From Seriola aureovittata (Eukaryota > Chordata > Actinopteri > Carangiformes > Carangidae), in contig NC_079364.1 of NCBI RefSeq assembly GCF_021018895.1, positions 16,150,885 to 16,214,884 of the forward strand: 64,000 nt of DNA, given 5' to 3'. Each line of letters starts with the position of its first letter. The stretch's first letter is position 1. This document shows, piece by piece, positions 22,770 to 35,912 of the stretch. The notes below the pieces were generated by a model. The model was not told the origin of the DNA. It searched no databases and saw only the letters and a program-made list of their open reading frames with translations. Both the position numbers and the translations under genes were made by a program.

Positions 22770-24829
22770 CACAGCATGCCCCTCTGAGAAACACCCTAGA
22801 AAGAAAACAAGGGACAGAGTGAAAGTATCTTTACTGCACAGCAGCTGTATGAAGATCATCATATATATGGCCATTAAAGCTGTTGGCAGCTCAGTAGGCA
22901 CAGTGGTGTCTACAAGTGTCCAAGCACTTTGATCTGGAGAGGCAGATGCCCAAGGACTGGAAGAGCATTCAAAAATCCTTTCTCTATGGGGTGGGGGGTG
23001 GGGGGGGCAGGCAGGCAGGCAGAGGAAATAGGAAAATTAGAGGTTGCGAGAAGCAAAAACTAGTGTGATATTTTAAGACATGTGGAGCGTGTTAATAAGT
23101 TCCTCCTCTTCCTCTTCTCCCCAGCCTGGTCTGAGTGTTGTGACAGCTACAGTGCTGTGGAGCTATATTTGAGAAAGACCAGCCTCCTGCCCCTCATCTT
23201 CACACACACACACACTGCAGCCCTTGTTCATCTGCCTTAATGAAATGGCCACATGCCTCCTCTCATCCCAGAGCTGCTTGCACACTGTAGCACCTGGTAG
23301 ATATAAATCAGCCCCACTGAGCTGTATTTGGGAAGTGAGGCATTAAGAATGACACAGGCTGTCAAAGTTCAGATCGCACCGACCGCAACATCTAGTTGAA
23401 CCGCTGTGGAACAGACCCAAGACCAAGGAGCAGGCCTACCATCGGCCTCATATCTTCTGCTTCCCAGCTCCACATGACATGGCTGCCACATCTGGGCCCC
23501 AGCTGGGTAGCCTGCTGAGCACAGCATAGCACAACTGGGGCTAGGTAGGGGAACACTGGAGCACCCACACTACATGGATTCATAGTGATACTCCCTTTTA
23601 CAGGGATCCACAGCCAAGAACAATCAAGATTTAAATGGGCGTTGCTTGCTGCCATTTATCTTTGGCCTTTCTTATCCATGAGCTGTAGGGGCTTGTGGGT
23701 ATTACTGCAGTTTTTAAGTGGCGTAGGTTCTATTTCTGAGTGAGGAGATAAAAGTAGCTGGGTGCGTGTTGTGTGAGCATACTGTATGTAATATATGTGT
23801 GTACGTGTGAGCGGAATTTCAGTCACGTGAGCCCGGGGTCTGAAGGTCAAACACTGCCAGAGAACCCACACATTCCTCAGAGGACAGGCACACATCTTCA
23901 GTGCATGAGCATGTGTAAGTTTGCATTGACTTTGATGCGTGCACGTGTAAGCATATTCAACTAGCTAAAGCTAGCTAGTTTTCCACCACTCCACCAGTCT
24001 ATCCCACAGCTTTATACTTGATTATTATATATTAATTCTCACTCTGAGCTGTACATGTACCGGCTGAGTCCTCAAACACATACACAAGACACAAAAGCAG
24101 GAAGACAGAGCACTCTAAGAAAAAAGCACTATGAAAAACAAAGCAAAAAAGGGACAAAGGGAGCTAAAGGGTGAGGAAAAAGAATTATCATCTGCAAGAG
24201 ATTTAGTTGTGGGCTTTCACAGATGGGGATGGTATGATGTCTTCTTAGCTAGTAGTCAAGAAGCAGCAGAAGTTGAGTACAAGAGAGAAAAGAGAGAAAA
24301 GTACAGAGAAGAGAAGGAAGGAAAAAAAGGTGAGCGGACAGTGCAAGCAGCCCAGGTTCAGCTCAACCCTACTGTAATTTACATTGCTGGATAATTAGCT
24401 TCAGGATCAGGGGCTCAAGCCAATGACAGATGCCTCTTGCAGGGAATAAGCAAGCATGTGAAGAGGTCCTCAGCATTACCTCTATGACACATAACATTCA
24501 TTGATTCAGTCTGTCAGAGGGAGCATGTGTCAAGGGCATAAAAACTGTTATGTGTACTGCACAGAATAAAGAAAAATCAGGTCATGGAATTAGGGTTATC
24601 TTTGGCAGTGGTGAATAAAGAAGCAGAAGACCTGATTCTAAATGTGGGAAAGAACACAGGACCCTACAACTGACACCTGATGGATGGTTGTGATACATAC
24701 TTAATTTCGAATAGGATAACACTGTCTATATTGTTTACCTTTCCCCTGTGCACCAGTGTACACACATTTATTATACATTAATTAATCTTTTTTAACAAGT
24801 TTTTTTTTTGTTCATTTTGTCTTCTGTTT

Positions 24830-24940
24830 GTGTGAAGCACTTGGTGCATGTAATTTCTTTGTTGTAAAGCACTTTGTGCTGCATTTCCTGTATGAAAGGT
24901 GCTATACAAATAAAGTTAATATTATTGTTGTTATTATAAA
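24830..24940 (+). mobile_element. 3' tail of an L2-like LINE or a SINE sharing that tail
   Basis: The sequence reads GTAAAGCACTTTGTGCT ... TATGAAAGGTGCTATACAAATAAAGTT, followed by an AT-rich ATTATTGTTGTTATTAT run. That combination is the recurrent 3' end of L2-clade retroelements and their SINE partners in fish genomes (recalled from family knowledge). No reverse transcriptase ORF or tRNA-like head is visible, so this is a 5'-truncated or short non-autonomous copy. The upstream limit is uncertain and could reach about 24,690. It is inserted in zfhx3 intron 1, antisense to the gene. Confidence 0.65.
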
Positions 24941-27900
24941 AATAAAAAAAATCAATGAGATAATTTTTTTCACAGAGAAATAAACCTCACTTAGTGGCAG
25001 TGGATTCAGCACTGCCTAGTGGTCCTTGAGAACTGCAAATTTAATACACATTTAATTAATGATGTCATTGTTTTGACATTGAAAGAGCATGCCAGCAAAC
25101 AAGATAAACAAGATCTAGCTGTGGGAAGACTGCTATCAGAATACTAAAGGAAAGCGAAAGCTGGGAGATCACAGGACCATTCAATCCCCCACAATGAGGG
25201 AATTATTTTACACACACCACCGAGCTGCTAGCTCTGCACCAGACTGTGTGTGTGAATATACATACACCTCTGTGTTAGGTCATATGTATCCATTTGGGAC
25301 TAAATAGCGGCCAGATACTATGCCATATTGTGAATGAATTCTTGCTATGGAGCGAGAGTGAATTTCCACTCAGGCTGCTATGCCAGTGTACTGGGCAAAG
25401 CTAAGAGTTTTTACACATGCCAACTACTACTGGGAATTAAGCCATAATGCTGGGAGGATAGATATATACACTGCAAAACACACACACAAAATAATTCACC
25501 ACATACCACAGAGAGAAACAAAGCATAAAAAAACATAAGACAACAATAAAAAAAAACACCCACTCATTCATGCATGCATGAGCAAACTTGCTTATCCACA
25601 TTTGTGCTCATGTCCATCACATACACACAGAAAAAACATGGTAGCAAGGAGGTGAGAATTAGAGCAGAGGCAACTGGCTTGCCCTGAAAGTTCAAGTTGA
25701 GTGCCACTACAAATTACAGGTTGACAGCTTAAATTATCCTCAGTACGTGTTCCTTACAATGTATGTGCATGCTGGAGTTTGCTAAGGCAACTGCCTCCAG
25801 ACAGCTGTTCTGGCTGAGGTATTTACATGTCAACCATTATCTCTACCAAAAAAGAAAAAAAAAAATACAATATCCCTCAAGTTACACTGACCAGCAAATG
25901 CCCCAGACCAGCAACCTCCTACATGTTGTCAATGAGAGGACCCTCTGCCCCATCTCTAACAGATGCCCCATATTTGAGCTGTGAGGAGGGAGAGTGATAG
26001 GGGCAGTGTAAAACGAGAGGGTGACTAATTGGTTCATAACCTGTAATTGGGGAGATGTAATTGGAGTGGACTCGCAGATGCCAGGTGCACCTTCAGGAGG
26101 TGGGGCAGCGGTTTGCCCTTTGACTGGCTATAAGGTAGTGTGTGTATGTGTGTGTGTGTATGTGCGTGCAAGGGGCTAGGGAGGATTAGATGTGGTGGGG
26201 GGGACAACACTTCTATAGTGAGTGCCCCCAAAGAATATAGTTTAGGTGTGGCGTGTGCCTGTTAGATCCATAAAACCACATGAAAGCCCATGTACTGAAA
26301 CCTGTCACAACACAGCACAGCCACGCCTATTCCAAATAGGCACACATTTATAAAAACACACACTCAAACAATACATACACATACAATATACAACTGCCTC
26401 ATGTCCACGGGCAATTTTTTCAATCCACTGTTGGGAGTGAGAAATCTGCAGCTCAACATATTCTCATGGTTCACATGGTGGGTCAATATGATCAATGTGT
26501 TCATGGCCCACCTAGCCAATACTACACCTCTCCAAATCAATGTAATGGGGCTGAGTGTTAATTGGGACATGGTAAGAGGAGGGTGGGTGATGGAGTGCGA
26601 TGCCTGCTTTTTGCAGAAGCATCAGAAATGCTGTACAGGGTCTTAATGAAAGCTGCTTAATGTTGACAGCAATTTTGTTTAAACGCTTGGTTAAGAAGAA
26701 AGACTTTGTATAACTAAAAGAAGCATACCGTGTGTGTCAAGGTGGTAGTACAGAGAAGGGGTGGGGGGTGGGGTGTTTGCAGGAACATCTGTTTGTCCTG
26801 CCCATCACCATATGATTATCGGTAATTAGCCACGACGCCTGCAGTTGTGTGGGTGCGGTCATGCATTCCCCTCTTTGGGCAGGTATGCAGGAAGCACCCA
26901 TAAAACACACTACCTACCTCTTGTCTCCCTCTGCCAGACCCCTACCTTCCTCATGAGTCACACACTAGTCTGCAAGCAGGCCTTCCTAACATGTACCATC
27001 TTGGAAACTCACGCTACAAAAGAATCACTCACTCTATTACTAGGCTACACACTCTGCTGCATTATTTTGAAAAGGTATGATACAAGACGGCAACAAATGT
27101 GGACTGGTGAAGGAAATGAAAGTAGTAAGGGCTGACTACGCTGAGCGTTGACTGTTCACTTGCACGGATGTTTCCTTTGCAAAAAGTAATGCAACAAGAG
27201 GGTTTCCTAACCACTGTGCTCAGTTGTGAGGAGATACTTGCTCTAAAGATAAGTGGCCTTCACATTCTGCTTTGAACAGGACTACAGTATCCACTTCAAA
27301 CAGAAAGTAAATCAATTCCTCTCCACTCAACAGCCATGCCTCCCATTTATTGGGGAGAAACAAGTGCTTAAGATGGCGATGAGAAATAAATCTGCATTGT
27401 AAAGAGGGAAGATGTTTTTGCTGTTCATACTGTAGGTAGAGTGGCTTGGATGCGTTGCTTCATACATTGTTAAAAATAAGACTGTGATATTCAAACATTT
27501 AGACATGCTTTCCTCACCATGCATCTTTTGATGGAAATCTTGGAAAACTTCCACTGAAGAAATGAATAAATTAAACAAAGGCAATGAAAGAGGAGAGACA
27601 GTCTGAGGGGTAGAGGGAGAGACATTACAGAATCAACTGTTTACCCAGCTTGTTTAGTGCATGGCTGTTTTTTCTGATGAGAAGCTGCAGTTGACAACGA
27701 AAAAAGTATGTAGAGCACAGGAAAAACCTGCCTGACAGATATTCTGTCTGTCAGCTAAGTGGAAGTAGGAAGTGATGGTACGGGAAACAGCCTCTATCAG
27801 AGTAAAGGCTGTTTCCCTTATGTTGCCTGTTGTCTCTCCCTGTTTATACAGGACACAAGGTTAGTCAATGTGGAATCCAGCCCAGAAAACTGCTGCACTA

Positions 27901-29819
27901 CAGAAGGCACTGTGAGGCTTGCTATGTCAAAGTCTTACACGCAGACAATCAAAAATAGAATGTAGTTTTTCTTTACACCTTTTTTTTAAATTACTATTAT
28001 TATTATATAATAAAAAACCTTTTTAGCATGGTAATGCTGTAAAATTATCAGTCCCCTTCACCATGAGCCATATATCTGAACCATTAGCTGGAAGTGAGGA
28101 CATCTGATAGAGATGCATTGATTTTCCACCGTTTTTGTGTAATTTGGTGAAGATTAATTAACATTTTCCCTTGCTCTGCCCATCTTGCTGACACAATGAA
28201 CACCGGTGGGTCAGAGGAAGGTCTAAAGTCAGGACACAGTCCAAAAACAAGGTGGCCCCCGCAAGACCCTGGCCTACCCCCAGCCTCTAAATTACCTAGG
28301 CTGACACCAGGGAGGGAGAGGCATAGGCCCACTTTAGCTCTGTACTGAAGCCAGTGGCTGAGCAGGTCAAGACCTCCCCATTAGGGAGCAGGTCAAAGCC
28401 ACATAACTCTTTAGCTAAGGTGAGGGTCACTGTGATGCTCTGTCCGGCCAGGGTCAACCAGAGGTCTCTGGCCACTGAGGTTCATGGCAATACAATAAAG
28501 TAATCAATCTGGCCGCTGGATCCTGGTCAATAATATACTCCCAGGCAGCACAGGGTCACCACCTGTTCCCTGGTCTCTCCTTGGACTGTCCTGGCCTCCT
28601 GAAGAGCCTAGGTCTTAGATTTCACTGTCCCGAAGAAACACTGGAAGACTATGGGGGTGCATAATCAAACCATGGATCTAGTCAGGCACTATGGCAATAA
28701 ACCATGATAGACATTATGTACAGGTTATTGGTTATCAGGGCTGGACTTATTACTGTAATGTAGGCTAACACAATCAACTTTGCTGTCAATTAATACCTGT
28801 ATTCTAACAAATCTGAACTTTTTCTTCAGTTTATGTAACTGGAAATGTCATCTACAAATATCAAAAGTTTTCACTGTAGGCAAATGGCAACTGCATTGTG
28901 TTACGAATTTTCAAAGTGGAGAACATATCCTTTATCAGAGTTAAGTCTAAACAGAGACATAGCAGAGCCATGAAATCGACATCACTGACCAATATGAGCT
29001 GTATTCTACATATGTATTTTAAAGAAGTACAGATTTGCGTGTTTCTCTTTCTCTCTATCTATTGCAGAGAAAATCTCCACAAACAATGTTTAGAGCCAAA
29101 CCAAGATACATTAGTCTCTATACTGTTAGCACCTTTTTCTTCCTAATTTCTTTCAGGTTTTTGTGACACACATTGCCAGCACCGTTTCTTTCCCCTCCCC
29201 TCTCTGTTCTTCCCGCGTTGCCCTCTCACGCTCGCCATGAATGGAGGCAGACAGCATCCTTGACGGCTGCCAGGATGAGGCAGCAGTTAATTCTTGGCTG
29301 CCCTCCCTCACTGCTTAAAGGCAGGTATAAAGTTTCCAACAGCTCCAGCTGGCTGGATACAATGGAGATCTCAGTGCAGGGGCAGAGTTCCATGCAGGTG
29401 AACTAACCTCTCCTCTTTTCCCTTATAGTCCTTATCAGTCTTCCAACAGCAGTGCCACTAACACCCCTACACCTCAGACTCCGCCAGAGTTTACCCTATC
29501 TTGCTCAAATTCCAGCCGACCCAACCCTTAAGTCTCACACCATTTCCTGGCTGACAGTCACTGCACCCTGTCTCGCAGAGAAACATAAAACTGCAATGAT
29601 AAGATCTGAAATAGAATCTAACGAGCTAATGAAACAGTGCAGGTTCATAGCCCAAAACACGAATATCTACTGCAAATGCAGCAAAAGTATTTACAATGTT
29701 TATGTCTGAGCACATGCATGATTTCCATATAAGACAGTGGTATTTTTTATTTATTTTGTACCTCCATCTCCTTCCTTACTTTTATTCCCTGAGTTCTCTC
29801 CTGCCAACAACATGACATG

Positions 29820-30270
29820 TCATTAGGCAGTATAATCAGCATGCTATTTGCATACATCTGCTTTATTTTATTGATTGCTCTTCATTCGTTAAGATTCAGG
29901 GTATATAATTAATGACCATCCCCTGGTGCCACACCCTGGGGACAGCTAATTCCACTGCATACCAAGGGGATTTCAGCAGAGGGCACAAGTGGGCTTGTCA
30001 CAACGGGCACTGGGCCAGTATCAGTCCCGGTCGCCTCCCAGCCTCCGGCTGTCCTTGGTCCCAGCCAGCTCCTCTAACAAGGAGAGCCCTTCCCGGGCCG
30101 CGTTAACTAAAAGGACAATTATCTTGAGAACAATGATGCTTTTCACAGGGGCTGTGTTGTCATTAATGCAGTGGATCTGGTTACAGCAGCCAGCTTAAGC
30201 TAATTAAGGAATGCTATCTGTGCACTCTCATTGCTTCTTAATTAAGTAAGATTCATTTCAAAATGGGGAC
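29820..30270. promoter_or_regulatory. Candidate enhancer block
   Basis: About 450 nt of repeat-free sequence with an ATTTGCAT octamer (29,846-29,853), GGTATATAATTAATGACC, CTTAAGCTAATTAAGG and the 10-bp palindrome CTTAATTAAG (30,237-30,246), flanking a GC-richer centre. Inference from composition only. Confidence 0.4.
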
Positions 30271-30925
30271 AAACAGTCACTTTTCTTAGAAGGGTAGTGA
30301 GGTTTTTTTACCTATGAATTGTGTTTGAATTCACTAATTTGGCGAGTTACTTTCATATGACCAAAACACTAGCACTTAGCTGCACAGCACTTAAAATTTG
30401 CTTCATAGTCACATTAAACAAGCTGTGTTTCAAACCGTTTGTCTGCCACCCAACCAGTCAAACAGAGGGCTCTATATTAATTAGACCTAAGTATAAAACC
30501 TAATTTGATATATGAAGCCCTTGGAAGAAGCTCTGTTAAACAGTAGCTCATGATAATGGCAGTAATGCCACACGCACTGTTGAGGAACATCACACCTTGC
30601 TTTTCCTGTCTGGCTGTGGCTATAAAATAATCCACTCTGTGAGGCTAGTTAAATTACTACAAGTCCTCTCCTGTCACAAACACTATCTAGATCCCACTGT
30701 CTCAAAATCCTTCTCTGCCATTAACAATATATTCTGATTAGAAATGGCTGACTGACAGACTGACTGACAGACAAACTGAATGCTCTGGGAACAGTTGCTT
30801 TCCGAAAAGACAGCTGACTCTTTCTTTCCAAGGAGCCTGCTGACCTTTTACACAGGAGAGGGCTGTTAGTCACCAGTCACTCAGCAGTGACTGACAACAT
30901 GGGGAAAACTGAATGAGAGCGGCGG

Positions 30926-30927
<2 letters not shown>

Positions 30928-30976
<49 letters not shown>
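30928..30976. repeat. GT microsatellite
   Basis: About 24 uninterrupted GT units, followed by a short GA run. Confidence 0.97.
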
Positions 30977-30977
<1 letters not shown>

Positions 30978-33900
30978 CAAGGAGAGAGAGAGAGAAGGAG
31001 TTCTAAGACAGTTCTGACTGTGTTAGATCCTGCAGAACTCTCCACATCGTTGGCTGCTCTCTAAAGACAGACTGACACATGTGCAGAGGTTAAGATGACA
31101 CATAAGCTCATTCAAAGCCATTGCATATCCTTTCTAATGACACATACTTACTGCTGTCTCAGGACTCCAAGACAATAGCTGTGGTTCACTGGTCCACACT
31201 GGCTACTAAGGTTGTGTATTTTCAGTTCCTAAGGGTTGTGTGGCCGTTATTGTGGGAGAGAGCAAATGTGTAAACACAGACACACATGAGTGCAGGGATC
31301 TGGTTTGGCAAGTATATATGTCCTTACTTGTTGGGCATTGTGAAGGAGGTTACAGCTGTTGATTGTGATTAAAATGTAAACAAAAGCTGAGTTCAGAAAA
31401 AGGGCGAGTATGTGAGTTTGAGGGTTGATCCACTCTCACAGACCTCCACACCCACTTGAAAAACTCTTATTCTTAGCAGTGCCTACATGGCTGGGCAACA
31501 TCACAAACACATACAAATACACACAGCAGACTTTGTCTGGTGTAGTTTTTCAGACAATGTTTGCCATGTTGTGACAGGAGATGAAAAAAGGAAAACCTAG
31601 CAACAAAACTAGACATTTGCAAAAACATGTGATATCCTCTTCAAAGCTCTGAATGTATTAGCTAAAATGATGAGGGTTCAACTTCTCTTCCTGTTGTGCC
31701 CATGTCTGGGGTCATCATGACCCCATCGTGCTCTTCACATCAACAGCAGCGCTGCTTCTTCCATTTACCCTGCTTTTAGCCTCTCTACAAGAAAAATGTA
31801 CTGTTTTAAGTAATCCTTGTTTGTACTGACCATAATTGATTGGGTAATCCTGGTTTAACATGCACTAAAGCCAGTGCTTAAGAATCTATTAGGAGGGCTA
31901 GCAGCTTAAAGAGGCAGGATCTATCTAATGTTGACTGCTAGATCTGTGTTTCTGTGCCTAGAGGTTGGCGGCGTTTGATGACCCCTTATACACTCACCCA
32001 CTTTAAGCGCCATCTCCTAGTCACATGGCCACTTCTGCCTTCATTTCTCTCTCAGTTTCTTGTTTCTTTCAGTGTGTTTCTCTCTTTCTCTGTCTGGTGG
32101 AAGGATAGTATATTCATGTGCCAAGGTATCGCCAAGGTTTATTCTCTGAACTCCACCAGCAAATCTCTTGGCATTCTTCCATCAACCTGGTGACACAATT
32201 CTGGTGGTGTGTAGGCCAGCCTCACCGCAACCCATCTCCACAGACGCCATGCAAAAAGTCCCTGTCAACTCGACATGACACACGCCACGCTGCACACTCA
32301 TCACTGTGACAACCCTGTCATAATCAACACAAATCTCTCAGCGTCAGCACGAAGAGCAAAGGTATTATGGAGCTGGAGAAAGGGAGACGGAGGAGGGAGA
32401 AGGAAAGGCAGACACACTAAGTACAGGTCATGGAACGATCTCAGTGGCTCTGGGATCTGGCACTAAGTGTGAATGTGACTGTGCACATAGGACAGTCAGA
32501 CAAGAGGAAGGCTAATTCCTGCTCCTCCTCCTGCCCTGACTGTGGTTTCTACATGACGCAGGAGGAGGTATGGAGGTCTCACACACACACATACAGAGGA
32601 AAGAAGAGAAGGAGAATAATCCCCACCAAGACCTCTGCCCTAATGGGGCCCACTACTGTAATTACAAGGCACAGATTTCAGATCAGGCACTTAAGTAGCC
32701 AGCTAAGAGTGCCCAGAAAACAAAAAGCTCTGTAATTATCGTCTGCCTCCTCTCTCCCCAGTGCAACTTCAGTTACCTGTCATGCTGCTGTTTTGTCAGG
32801 AGTCCGTTGTTTCCTGGATTCTCCCTAATCCATGGCTGGAAGCAGCCCTGGCAGTGCGCCTGCCTGTGCAAGATGCACATTTCAGCTCGCGGGGGCGAGT
32901 GACGACATGGCACACAAAGATAGCAGAAACCTGAGTCCTCACAGCCCCACAAGCACATGAATGCATTTTTTTACAAGAGAAGGGAGGAAAAGAAGGAGGG
33001 GAGTGTTCAGTTTGCTCTAGACAAAAGATCCATTGTGCAGTGAAACTTTATATACATATTAGAAACTCGAAACCCATAGCCTCTGCAAGCAGGATTCTTG
33101 TAACTGTGAACAAGATAACATTACCTACCATTCTTTCCTTCTGTCCACAGAAAGAGAGAAAAGCCTTCAATCCTACTTTTCTGCAAGGGTCTTATTCCTC
33201 ATGATGGATTCCTGTTTTTTTGCAGGGTCATCTAATATCAGCGATAAGAGAGCTGCGGTCTCCAGGCAGTTTTGTGGCCCATTAGGTAACACATTCCCCA
33301 GGTGGAGCAGAGCAGGAGGCGCAGCTTGTCGACAGAGATTTGCACTCAGCATTCTCTTAGCTTACAGTCACCATCCGCCTAACCTCTCAGGTGTTCCAGA
33401 AGGAATGTTATGTCCATTCCTAGACTTGCTCATTCACCCACTGCAACCTGGAATGCGTTCTACGTGTACCTCTTCTGCTTTAATAATACTATTGAACTGG
33501 TTCCCAAACAAGAATGACTTATAACTTTTTAATACTCCCTTCTACTTTTGAAGCTCTGCCCTGTGCCACCTGTAACCATCCAGAAAAGGTCAACTGGGAT
33601 ATTTTGAGAATAATATGAGTCACACTGCACAAACACGTGCATTTTTTTCATATTTATCTTTGACACAAGTCCATTCTTGTCAGAGTTGTAGAGATTATCT
33701 GTTTTTCAACAGGCAAGTCATATAACCACATGCAAGTACTAATCTGAGACATACACCAAACATCAGGAAGAGGAGGACTATATGCAGAAATGATCCTCTG
33801 GGGTAGATCACTGAACAGCTGACAGCCCTGAAATAATGCCGTCTCTTTGAAAACAAGTTTTTAAAATAAGAATGAAATTTTTAAAAAACGGAAAAACCCA

Positions 33901-35836
33901 AAGTGGTTATCAAAACTTGGGGAACATCAAGACCCAGTTCAGCCCACCATAAGTAAGCCACAAGGCTGGGAAAAACTTGCCAACATGCTGACATCATCGA
34001 CATCAGACATGTAATTAACCTACTGCAGCCATGCAGTCAGGGGGAAGGCCGGACAACCAGGCTCATAATGACAACCCGTACACCTTGTAATTATTTTTCG
34101 CAAGGGACAAACACAAACACAGACACTGGCAAATACGCATACGCACAAAACACACACACAGACAAAAAGGAGGACCCGCAGATAATAATGCCTAGAAACG
34201 ATGTGTACTAGTAATATGCAACAAGGGTGACATACAAATGTCATAACAACCAGCTTATAACATCTAATTTCGGTCTAAAGGCAATGAGTGTGGTTTACTA
34301 CAGAGAAACATTACAGCATAATTAAATCAAGCACTGGACAGCAATTTGGTGTTCTGAACATCGATTAATGCTAACTACAAAAGTTCTACATGGTCATTTC
34401 ATTATTGAATTACACTTAAAGAAAGGTTTTATACAAATTGCATAACTGTGTTTTACACAAATTTACTGAACTGGCTGAACTGATGTTTTCTTGCTTATTC
34501 TTATATATTGCTTGTGCCCTAAGCAAATAAGGGGCTTTGGTTGGCAACAGAATCCACTGGAAACACATCAACCCAGTAAAAGGGCAGCTGGCCCTATAGG
34601 GCAGCTCTCTGAAGAAAGACTCAGAATCTAAATTTAAAAGTTACTTAGGTTAGGGGGGGTGGGTCAAGGTATGAGAGTCATCTGTACAGATAATAAATCA
34701 TGAAACCTTTCCCTTTATAACCAGAGACAACAAACATGGGAGTGGGGTGACTAATCCTAATGCTTTCCATTTTGGTTCTGGCTCAGTCTTTGTATCATAA
34801 AGACATTCTGTGAGTGTTTGGATAAAAGACAGCTTCCATTTTTACAAGTTCTATTAATATGGGCTTGAGGTGGATGATTCATTGTGAACCAGACCTGGGT
34901 TTTGTCAGTCTAACTTGTTCCATGAATACAGAGGTTAAGTTTTTCCACTGATCTCCATCTAACTAATAACAACTAAGACCCACACGCATTCATTTGTTTA
35001 AAAACTTAACTGTGCCCTTGTGAACTTGCTGTTCTTTAATCCTGTTCAACTGTTGTGAGCGCCAGGACAAAGAAACAGAGAAGCAAGGTGTTGAACAGAG
35101 AACTAACCATCAGTGCATCATTTGGGGGCCTCAAAGGTTTTGCATGAGGCTGCATTAGGTGACGTCCAGTCAAATGATGTAACTGGCGCCTAATGTGAGG
35201 AAGTGTAGGTGACCCTTTGTTATTGCCCTCCACCATGGAAAGATCATATCAAAGAGTGGAAATCATACAGATACTGTGGACTCAAAATGAACAGTGTCTT
35301 TGTCTTAGCTCATTCTTTATCTCACACTGGGCTGGGTTAGGCCTGGCTGCATCGTGATTGTCTCGGCTGAGCTGAAGTAAGTATCAAGCCTGGTTTGGTG
35401 TGGTCAACTTAGACCCAGGGAGCCTTGAGAGTAAAGAGGGCTCTAAGTTAGTTTTAATAGGCACATTATTTCTACCCCTAACACCCGCACAGGCTCCACT
35501 CTGAGCCATTGGCTGTTTGAAGTTGGTAACAGCTGTAGTGTTCCAGCCTTTATTTAGAGGTCAGCACACTGACTTCACTTAAAAGGAGAGTGGGACTAAA
35601 GGAGAGAGAGAGAAAGAAAGAAGAGAAGGCAGTGGGAGGAGAAATAAAGAACAGAGAGAGAGTGAGAGGTGAAAGAATGAGTTAAAAAAAGAAAGAGTTA
35701 CTAGTGTGGCGAGGGATTAACTGAGGGAGAGGTTAAAAGTTTGTGGAGTTGCATCTGGCCTCCTGCCTGCTCTGTTGTTTATTGCCGCGGGCCTGTAGAT
35801 CTGGTGCCAACATTAACCGCACCTGAACCACTCTAC

Positions 35837-35844
35837 AGCGCGCG

Positions 35845-35909
<65 letters not shown>
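35837..35909. repeat. GC/CA compound microsatellite
   Basis: GCGCGCGC followed by CA repeats with one AAA interruption near 35,878. Confidence 0.95.

Positions 35910-35912
<3 letters not shown>

Larger units (their letters stand above)
12966..29000 (-). other. zfhx3: zfhx3 intron 1, 3' third: non-coding
   Basis: No coding exon recognised. It holds candidate regulatory blocks at 13.74-14.11, 14.58-14.80, 15.35-15.50, 16.14-16.33, 18.06-18.32, 19.43-19.62 and 23.22-23.34 kb, microsatellites near 18.9, 21.1 and 22.7 kb, G-rich runs near 18.42, 22.99 and 26.76 kb, and one L2-like tail at 24.83-24.94 kb. Confidence 0.75.

Noticed and set aside
23959..23980. AACTAGCT...AGCTAGTT inverted repeat
   Set aside because: Short arms with internally repetitive AGCT; likely a slippage product rather than a functional hairpin.
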